Part shown: positions 15,147 through 19,583 of the stretch, piece after piece | How the letters are laid out: each line of letters starts with the position of its first letter | Position numbering within the stretch: position 1 is the stretch's first letter | The notes under the pieces: model-generated | Told to the model about the DNA's origin: nothing | Databases searched by the model: none | The model's input: the letters and a program-made list of their open reading frames with translations, nothing else | Assembly: GCA_035461525.1 (NCBI GenBank) | Contig: DATHVD010000067.1 | Location: 1-19,583 of the forward strand | Source: JAIBJN01 sp035461525 | Lineage (GTDB): Bacteria; Actinomycetota; Thermoleophilia; Gaiellales; Gaiellaceae | Reading direction: 5' to 3' | Length of the DNA: 19,583 bases | Made by a program: the position numbers and the translations under genes

Positions 15147-15895
15147 TACTTGAACGCCTTCCGGAGCTGGGCCGCGACCCCCTTCTCCAGCTTGGCCGGG
15201 TCGATCCCCTTCAGTCGGCCAATCTCGCGCAGCTCCCGCTGGAACTGCGGCCCGACCGCGCCGGCGGCGAGCGCCGACGGCGCGGCCCGCTCGGCGGGGA
15301 TCTCCTCCTTGATCCGGTAGAGCGCCACCTCGAGCGTCGGGAGCTCGGCCACGGAGACCTCGGCCTTCGGGACGCGGACGTTCACCTCGTAGCTCCGGAG
15401 CGGGGTCACGTGGTGGCCGCGCATCTCGGGCGTCCTCGCCTTCGGGTCGGGAAACGAGCGCCGCTCGCCGACGTCGGGGGCGGCCCCGGCCGCCACCCGC
15501 CTGTCCCCGAGCAGCACCTCGTAGGCGACCGCGCCCTGGAGCTTCGACTCCACGAGCGGGCCCTCGACCGCCTTCGCGTCGAGCACGGACATCTTCCCGT
15601 CGACGACGCGCACGCGCATCCGCACGTAGCCGTCGGCCTTCCGCGCCGTCGCTCTCGTCTTCGGCTTCTCCATGTCCGGCCGCTTCTTCGCCTGCCTGAC
15701 GACGGAGGCCTTTGCGAACGGGGCCATGCGCTTCGTCTTGCCTGTGTCGGCGGCCGGCCTCGCGGCCATGAGGAGCGTCTTGCCGCCGATCGCCTTGGGC
15801 GCGGGCTCCTCGGCCGTCATCTGCCCCAGCCTCGCGTTCGAGACCACGGGCTTCGCGCCGCGCGCGATGTTCATCCTGTTGAGCTCGTCGGGCAT
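15146..15895 (-). CDS. uncharacterised 249-residue partner of the M64-type metallopeptidase
   Basis: I do not recognise this protein. The first 85 residues are basic and low in structure (many Lys, Arg, Ala and Pro, for example KKRPDMEKPKTRATARK). Residues about 88-197 form a beta-rich domain: YVRMRVRVVDGKMSVLDAK, then AYEVLLGDRRVAAG, SFPDPK, a region with Arg-Gly-His-His (159-162), and YEVNVRVP and LEVALYRIKEE strands. A helical tail (about 206-249) ends LEKGVAAQLRKAFK. No signal peptide or membrane helix. The ATG at 15895 has GAGGTG about 5 bases upstream and follows the peptidase stop by 9 bases, so the two form one transcription unit. A role as inhibitor, chaperone or substrate partner of the peptidase is an inference from position only. 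Confidence 0.8.
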   Translation of the reverse strand: MPDELNRMNIARGAKPVVSNARLGQMTAEEPAPKAIGGKTLLMAARPAADTGKTKRMAPFAKASVVRQAKKRPDMEKPKTRATARKADGYVRMRVRVVDGKMSVLDAKAVEGPLVESKLQGAVAYEVLLGDRRVAAGAAPDVGERRSFPDPKARTPEMRGHHVTPLRSYEVNVRVPKAEVSVAELPTLEVALYRIKEEIPAERAAPSALAAGAVGPQFQRELREIGRLKGIDPAKLEKGVAAQLRKAFK

Positions 15896-15904
15896 CGGTT
15901 CACC

Positions 15905-17983
15905 TCACCAGTTCCGGCCGTGCTTGTAGTTGTGGATCCACTTGTAGTAGATGCGCTGGAGCGAGAGCCCCGGCGTCGCCCGGATCATCCCGAGCCAGTC
16001 CGTGTTGTGGACGATCAGGTCGCGCTTGCCGCCGACGCCCTCGTAGTCGCAGGGCTCGAAGCGGTCGACCGTGCCGAGGTTCCACTCCCCGACCCAGTCC
16101 TCCTTCCAGGCGGCGACGACGTCGGTGCCGCTCGAGATCATCGTCCCGAGGTACTCCGGCGTCCAGTCGAGGTGGTTGTAGACGAAGAGGTCGGCCTTGC
16201 CGTCCTTGTTGATGTCCGCGATCCAGTGCCGGTCGTTCTTGCGCATCTGCCAGCCGGGCGCGTTCCCGTCGTAGCGGCGCGTCATCGAGAGCGCAGACCC
16301 GGTGGACTTGAGCATGCCCAGGTAGGCGATCGACCAGTTCGCGCCGTTGAAGACGTAGAGGTCGTCCCTGCCGTCGCCGTCGAAGTCGCCGACGTAGTGC
16401 CTGTCGCCGGGCCGCATCTGCCAGCTCGGCATCGAGCCGTCGTAGCGCTTCGACATGGAGAGGGCCGAGCCCGTGGAGCGGAGCATGCCCAGGTACGGGA
16501 TCGACCAGTTGGAGCCGTTGAAGACCCAGAGGTCGTCCTTGCCGTCGCCGTTGAAGTCGCCGACGTAGTGCCTGTCTCCCGGGCGCATCTCCCAGCCGGG
16601 CATCGTCCCGTCGTAGCGCTTCGAGAGCGTGAAGCCGGCGCCGGTGGAGCGGAGCATCCCCACGTACGGGATCGCCCAGTTGGAGCCGTTGAAGACGACG
16701 AGGTCCTTCTTGCCGTCCCCGTTGAAGTCGGCGACGGTGAACCTGTCGCCGGGCTTGAAGTCCCAGTTCGGCATCGAATTGTCGTAGCGGGCGATGAGCT
16801 TGAGGCCGTTGGCGCCGTCGTCGGCGAGAAGGCCGAGGTACTCCATTACCCAGTTCGTGCCGTTGAAGACGGCGACCTCGTCCTTGCCGTCGTCGTTGAA
16901 GTCGCCGACGAGGAACTTGTCGCCGGGCTGGAACTGCCACGAGCCGGGCACGCGCTCGACCGCGCTGAAGACGACGTCGAGGCGCGAGCCGTTCGAGCGG
17001 TAGATCAGGATCGAGTTGCCGTTGTGGACGAGGATGTCGTCCTTGCCGTCGCCGCTGAAGTCGCCCGTGTAGACCTTCTGGAAGGTGTGGGCGGCGTACG
17101 GCTCGGCGTTCGACTTCATCCGCGTGTAGCAGACCGGGCAGAACGGAGGCGAGTTGCCGCGCATGCGGCAGTTGACCACGGGGCGGTAGATGCCCTTGCG
17201 CCAGGTCGCGCCGCCCTCGAAGAGGCCGGCGTCGTCGCTGTCGCTCCAGCCGGCGGGCTTCGTCCCGGCCGTGTAGCCCGTGCAGTTCGTCGGGCTCGCC
17301 GGCGCGGCGCCCGTGGGCACCGGCGTCGCCGGAGCGACGAACTGCCTCCACTTGAGCGTGGCCTTGTTCGCGTTCTTCGTCACGTTGGGCGCGCCGGGCT
17401 CCCCGCCGGGGAAGGAGCCGGACTTGGAGCAGTACTCGTCCGCGAGCCCGCCCGTGCCGTGCCCGAACTCGTGCGCCATGACGGCCGCGCTCGACCCGAA
17501 GGTGACGATCTGGAAGCCGCCGCCGCCGCAGCCTCCGAAGCCGGACTCGTTGAGGATGACGACCACGAGGTCGTAGTCGGGCACCCACGTGTTGAGGGCG
17601 TTGGCGACCTTCGTCGCCGTGTTCGCCCCGCCCTCGAGCCAGCAGTGCGCCCACGAGCCGCTGTAGATGTAGCCGAGCGCCGTGTTCTTGATCGTCGTCG
17701 AGACGATCGTGTCGTCGGACGCGTCCGTGGGCGTCCCCTTCTCGTCGTAGACGCGCTGGCTCACGCCCGACTGCGCCGAGATGAGGTTGACCCGGAAGAT
17801 GTTGTAGGCGGACTTGTCCTCGTAGAAGTAGTCCATCCCGAAGACGCCGTCGAGGAGGAGCTCCTTGACCTTGTTGTTGTAGGCCGTCTGGTCGCCCGCC
17901 GCGAAGCCGTCGCCGAGGACGGCGATGTTGAGCTTGGCTCCGGGCGGACCGGATTTCAGGATCTGCGTGACGCTGTCTGGCAT
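15905..17983 (-). CDS. M64-type zinc metallopeptidase with seven FG-GAP-like repeats
   Basis: A 692-residue protein. The N-terminal 300 residues look like an M64 (IgA peptidase-like) metallopeptidase: KLNIAVLGDGFAAGD (17-31), the zinc motif HEFGH at 171-175 continuing GTGGLADEY (176-184), then NCRMRGNSPPFCPVC (271-285), a Cys-x-Met turn followed by FCPVC. Residues about 305-672 are seven FG-GAP/VCBS-like units with calcium-binding-type loops (DFNGDGKDDLWVFNG). The ATG at 17983 has AAGGAG 11 bases upstream. The frame is open 62 codons further, but that part begins at the promoter -35 and is low-complexity, so it is leader. There is no signal peptide, Tat motif or membrane helix at the chosen start, which is surprising for a repeat class usually found outside cells. 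The 249-residue gene follows after 9 bases. Substrate unknown; IgA is unlikely in an environmental organism. Confidence 0.85.
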   Translation of the reverse strand: MPDSVTQILKSGPPGAKLNIAVLGDGFAAGDQTAYNNKVKELLLDGVFGMDYFYEDKSAYNIFRVNLISAQSGVSQRVYDEKGTPTDASDDTIVSTTIKNTALGYIYSGSWAHCWLEGGANTATKVANALNTWVPDYDLVVVILNESGFGGCGGGGFQIVTFGSSAAVMAHEFGHGTGGLADEYCSKSGSFPGGEPGAPNVTKNANKATLKWRQFVAPATPVPTGAAPASPTNCTGYTAGTKPAGWSDSDDAGLFEGGATWRKGIYRPVVNCRMRGNSPPFCPVCYTRMKSNAEPYAAHTFQKVYTGDFSGDGKDDILVHNGNSILIYRSNGSRLDVVFSAVERVPGSWQFQPGDKFLVGDFNDDGKDEVAVFNGTNWVMEYLGLLADDGANGLKLIARYDNSMPNWDFKPGDRFTVADFNGDGKKDLVVFNGSNWAIPYVGMLRSTGAGFTLSKRYDGTMPGWEMRPGDRHYVGDFNGDGKDDLWVFNGSNWSIPYLGMLRSTGSALSMSKRYDGSMPSWQMRPGDRHYVGDFDGDGRDDLYVFNGANWSIAYLGMLKSTGSALSMTRRYDGNAPGWQMRKNDRHWIADINKDGKADLFVYNHLDWTPEYLGTMISSGTDVVAAWKEDWVGEWNLGTVDRFEPCDYEGVGGKRDLIVHNTDWLGMIRATPGLSLQRIYYKWIHNYKHGRNW
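15968..17065 (-). repeat. tandem FG-GAP-coding repeats, period 171 bases in the middle
   Basis: Seven repeat units inside the M64-type gene begin near residues 307, 360, 418, 475, 532, 589 and 645. The middle units are spaced exactly 57 residues (171 bases): GACGTAGTGCCTGTC occurs at 16391 and 16562, with a diverged copy at 16733 on the plus strand. The units at about 16387-16730 are far more alike in DNA than the outer ones, indicating recent duplication or gene conversion. Confidence 0.85.
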
Positions 17984-18140
17984 CGTCCGAGGCTCCTTTG
18001 TCGGGAACGGGGTTGGGCGGCCGCCGCTCACGGGACGTGCCGGGGCGAGCCGGTCTTCCCGAGGCGGGCAGAGATGGCCGCAGCAACGTTCGGGACCTGC
18101 ACCATGCGGGGGTGCCCCACCTATCGTTGCTTGTGGACGC

Positions 18141-18169
18141 GTTCTACTCCCAAAGTCCGGGCGCGTCAA
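18141..18169 (-). promoter_or_regulatory. promoter of the M64-type peptidase unit
   Basis: Minus strand -35 TTGACG (18169-18164), 17-base spacer, -10 TAGAAC (18146-18141). The predicted start near 18134 gives a leader of about 150 bases before the ATG at 17983. That leader contains one small hairpin (GCACC, 7-base loop, GGTGC, near 18091-18107) but no riboswitch that I recognise. Confidence 0.5.
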
Positions 18170-18191
18170 CGGGGCGCCCGGAGCGCCGGTG

Positions 18192-19079
18192 CTAGAGCCT
18201 GCCCTCGAACGTGTCGCAGGACTCGGGCCGCCCGCCCTCGACGCCGCGCACGAACCAGGTCTGCCGCTGCTCCGACGACCCGTGCGTCCAGGACTCCGGG
18301 GTCACCCGGCCCTGCATCCGCTCCTGGATGCGGTCGTCGCCGATCGCGGCGGCCGCGTCGAGCGCGTCGGCGATGTCCTGCCGCGTCAGGTCCTCTATGA
18401 AGCCGGTGCGGAGCGCGTTCGCCACCCAGGCGCCCGCGTAGCAGTCGGCCTGGAGCTCGATCCGCACCGCGCCGCCCTGCGGGCCGGTGTCCCGGTCGGC
18501 GCTCTCGAGGACGCCGGTGAGGTTCTGGACGTGGTGTCCGTACTCGTGCGCGATCACGTAGGCCTGCGCGAGCGGCCCGCCGCGTGCCCCGAACTCGGAC
18601 TCGAGCTCGTCGAAGAAGCCGAGGTCGATGTAGACGAAGCGGTCGGCCGGACAGTAGAACGGCCCGACCGCCGACGTGGCCTGACCGCAGGCGGTCGAAA
18701 CGGAGTCCTCGAAGAAGCGCGTACGCGCGGGCTCGTAGCCGCGGAAGCTCTCGGTCCAGTAGGCCTGGACGCTGTTGACGACGCCGACGATGCGGCAGTC
18801 CTCGCGCTCGTTCGCGTCCTCGCCGGTGCGGCACTCGGCGGCCGCACCGCCGCCGGCCTGTCCGCCCTGGCCCCCGCCGGCGACTTGCCCGGAGAGGTCG
18901 CCGAGCCCGCCGGAGCCCGAGCCGCCGCCGAAGAGCACGAAGGCGAGGACGACGAGGATCGTGACGATCCCGCCCCCGCCGCCGATGGCGATTGGCGCGC
19001 CGACGCGCCGGCCGCCCCCGCGCCCGCGCAGATCCTCGACCTGCGAGGGGTCGAGCCTCGCTCCCTTTCTGAACCGCAT
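18192..19079 (-). CDS. membrane-anchored neutral zinc metallopeptidase (YpfJ family)
   Basis: A 295-residue protein of the putative neutral zinc metallopeptidase family (YpfJ-like). It begins MRFRKGARLDPSQVEDLRGRG, the usual opening, followed by a glycine-rich stretch and a membrane helix at about 34-50 (GGGGIVTILVVLAFVLF), then a Gly/Gln-rich linker to about 80. The catalytic domain has YWTESFRGYEPARTRFF (107-123), Cys residues at 131 and 143, FVYIDLGFFDEL, the zinc motif HEYGH at 178-182, and ELQADCYAGAW (208-218) with the probable third zinc ligand Glu208. The end holds MQGRVTPESWTHGSSEQRQTWF. Expected topology: short cytoplasmic N-terminus and catalytic domain outside. The ATG at 19079 lacks a ribosome binding site, but the promoter at 19087-19114 places the transcript start at the ATG itself, so it is probably leaderless. 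Physiological substrate is not known for the family. Confidence 0.93.
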   Translation of the reverse strand: MRFRKGARLDPSQVEDLRGRGGGRRVGAPIAIGGGGGIVTILVVLAFVLFGGGSGSGGLGDLSGQVAGGGQGGQAGGGAAAECRTGEDANEREDCRIVGVVNSVQAYWTESFRGYEPARTRFFEDSVSTACGQATSAVGPFYCPADRFVYIDLGFFDELESEFGARGGPLAQAYVIAHEYGHHVQNLTGVLESADRDTGPQGGAVRIELQADCYAGAWVANALRTGFIEDLTRQDIADALDAAAAIGDDRIQERMQGRVTPESWTHGSSEQRQTWFVRGVEGGRPESCDTFEGRL

Positions 19080-19086
19080 GCTGGCA

Positions 19087-19114
19087 ATTCTTGCCGCGCG
19101 CGGGCCGATCTCAA
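19087..19114 (-). promoter_or_regulatory. promoter of the zinc metallopeptidase gene, leaderless
   Basis: Minus strand -35 TTGAGA (19114-19109), 16-base spacer, -10 AAGAAT (19092-19087). Seven bases separate the -10 from the ATG at 19079, so the transcript should begin at the start codon. It fits between the stop of the upstream small membrane protein gene and the peptidase. Confidence 0.55.
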
Positions 19115-19118
19115 ACGC

Positions 19119-19355
19119 TCAGGTCGCGAGCCGCACCACCATGTAGACGAGCGCCGCCCAGATCGGAAGGCTCAGGAGCGCGGCGAGGGCAACGCCGCGG
19201 AAGAGGCGGAGAAACTCCCTCGGCCCGGCCGTCCGCTCCTCGGAGAGATCCCAGAGCTCGTCCTCGCCCTCCCAGGGATCGTCGAGCGCTTCGGCCGTCT
19301 CGTCGAGGTCGTTCGCACCGGTCGGGAGCCAGCGGTGTCTCGGGCGATGGCGCAG
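19119..19355 (-). CDS. 78-residue single-pass membrane protein, predicted CTG start
   Basis: A small gene with no ATG, GTG or TTG anywhere between the upstream in-frame stop and the membrane helix. The best start is CTG at 19355, which follows a perfect AGGAGG (19366-19361) by 5 bases. The product is a basic N-terminus (LRHRPRHRWLPTG), an acidic middle rich in Asp, Glu and Trp (DDPWEGEDELWDLSEE, about 25-40), a basic stretch (PREFLRLFRG) and a C-terminal membrane helix at about 54-74 (GVALAALLSLPIWAALVYMV) ending RLAT. The charge pattern and hydrophobic helix make a real protein likely; the helix would be lost in any other frame. It lies directly upstream of the zinc metallopeptidase. Function unknown. 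A TTG-started reading frame overlapping here in another phase gives only low-complexity Arg/Pro sequence. Confidence 0.6.
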   Translation of the reverse strand: MRHRPRHRWLPTGANDLDETAEALDDPWEGEDELWDLSEERTAGPREFLRLFRGVALAALLSLPIWAALVYMVVRLAT

Positions 19356-19415
19356 CGGTGCCTCCTCTCTCCAGAAGAGACGTGCGGCGGTGCGCCAAGA
19401 CCTCCCCTGCCGTCA

Positions 19416-19443
19416 ATGATAGTGCCGAAATCTACGAGCGCAA
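19416..19443 (-). promoter_or_regulatory. possible promoter of the small membrane protein gene
   Basis: Minus strand -10 TATCAT (19421-19416, five of six consensus positions) lies 16 bases after a weak -35 TTGCGC (19443-19438). Start near 19409 gives a leader of about 55 bases with AGGAGG before the CTG. A TCTCT/AGAGA hairpin just precedes the AGGAGG. Confidence 0.45.
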
Positions 19444-19453
19444 GCCCGGCGAC

Positions 19454-19481
19454 GGAAGAGCCCTGCTGACGCAGGGCTTCC
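19454..19481 (-). terminator. strong hairpin just downstream of tRNA-Val
   Basis: Read on the minus strand, GGAAGCCCTGC, loop GTCA, GCAGGGCTCTTCC forms an 11-bp stem with a 2-base bulge, beginning 6 bases after the tRNA 3' end. There is no T-run after it, so it is either a terminator of the GC-rich type or a processing signal. Confidence 0.5.
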
Positions 19482-19486
19482 GAGGA

Positions 19487-19559
19487 TGGGCGGTACTGGG
19501 CTCGAACCAGTGACCCCCAGCTTGTCGAGCTGGTGCTCTCCCAACTGAGCTAACCGCCC
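19487..19559 (-). tRNA. tRNA-Val (anticodon GAC)
   Basis: A 73-base cloverleaf reads cleanly on the minus strand: acceptor GGGCGGT/ACCGCCC, D arm GCTC-AGTTGGGA-GAGC, anticodon arm CCAGC-TCGACAA-GCTGG with anticodon GAC (valine codons GUC/GUU), variable loop GGGTC, T arm ACTGG-TTCGAAC-CCAGT, discriminator A. The 3' CCA is not encoded and must be added. Confidence 0.96.
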
Positions 19560-19568
19560 TCGGTGCGC

Positions 19569-19574
19569 ATTCTA
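19569..19574 (-). promoter_or_regulatory. -10 element of tRNA-Val
   Basis: TAGAAT (minus strand, five of six consensus positions) ends 9 bases before the tRNA 5' end, so transcription should start about 2-3 bases upstream of it. The -35 would lie beyond the right edge. Confidence 0.5.
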
Positions 19575-19583
19575 GCCGGCTCG

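Noticed and set aside
17984..18134. Riboswitch in the 150-base leader of the M64-type peptidase gene
   Set aside because: Only one small hairpin is visible; no conserved riboswitch core is recognisable.
18172..18186. GGCGC/GCGCC hairpin after the zinc metallopeptidase stop as a terminator
   Set aside because: Only a 5-bp stem with no T-run, and it abuts the next promoter. Such hairpins are expected by chance at this GC content.
15410..18400. A 996-codon plus-strand open frame opposite the M64-type peptidase and its partner
   Set aside because: Its translation is Val/Arg/Asp/Glu-rich low-complexity sequence with no domain. It is the frame mirrored from GC-rich codons of the real minus-strand genes, which carry clear motifs.
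19111..19416. A 101-codon minus-strand frame starting at TTG 19416
   Set aside because: Arg/Pro/Gly-rich without hydrophobic segments, and its start lies in the probable -10 element. The neighbouring frame encodes a membrane helix and is preferred.
1..19583. Mobile element, CRISPR array or defence island
   Set aside because: No transposase, integrase, direct-repeat array with spacers, or nuclease/effector genes seen. The tRNA-Val gene has no adjoining integrase or duplicated 3' end within the window.

Overview
The window looks like a chromosomal segment of a very GC-rich actinobacterium. Thermoleophilia (Gaiellales or Solirubrobacterales-like) is my best guess, from the GC content, the frequent GTG/TTG starts, the 4-base gene overlaps, and a membrane protein with tandem Ig-like repeats in the style common in that class. 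No marker gene in the window proves the lineage. I see no transposase, integrase, CRISPR array or recognised defence system.

Region 1 (1-9109, minus strand) is one compact biosynthetic operon, transcribed leftwards: argC-argJ-argB-argD-argR-argG-argH-lysA, followed by a gamma-glutamyltransferase gene that runs off the left edge. Six of the seven junctions from argC to argH are 4-base stop/start overlaps; at argD/argR the stop abuts the start. lysA follows argH by 2 bases. The pathway from N-acetylglutamyl phosphate to arginine is complete except for argF (ornithine carbamoyltransferase), which is absent.

Region 2 (9110-12809) is divergent from the arg operon. A 41-base AT-rich gap holds back-to-back promoters and two possible ARG boxes. 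It is followed by carA and carB, which make the carbamoyl phosphate needed with ornithine for arginine and also for pyrimidines. CarB is only 884 residues and ends where the C-terminal allosteric domain should begin. ArgB is also unusually short, and ArgR carries a variant of its arginine-binding motif, so feedback control of this pathway may be rewired.

Region 3 (12806-15138) holds a membrane protein (helical/TPR cytoplasmic part, one membrane helix, Ig-like exterior). Divergent to it is a translationally coupled pair: a 44-residue Pro/Glu-rich protein and a 146-residue protein with a CSCGIYA motif. Neither has a known function.

Region 4 (15146-17983, minus) is a two-gene unit: an M64-type metallopeptidase with seven FG-GAP-like repeats and no signal peptide, and an unknown 249-residue partner.

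Region 5 (18192-19583, minus) has a membrane-anchored neutral zinc metallopeptidase, a 78-residue single-pass membrane protein that can only start at a non-standard codon (CTG with an ideal ribosome binding site), and a tRNA-Val(GAC) gene with its -10 element. Several promoters place the transcription start at or within a few bases of the start codon, suggesting leaderless mRNAs. No gene-free stretch exceeds 300 bases; the longest are 14333-14566 and 17984-18191.
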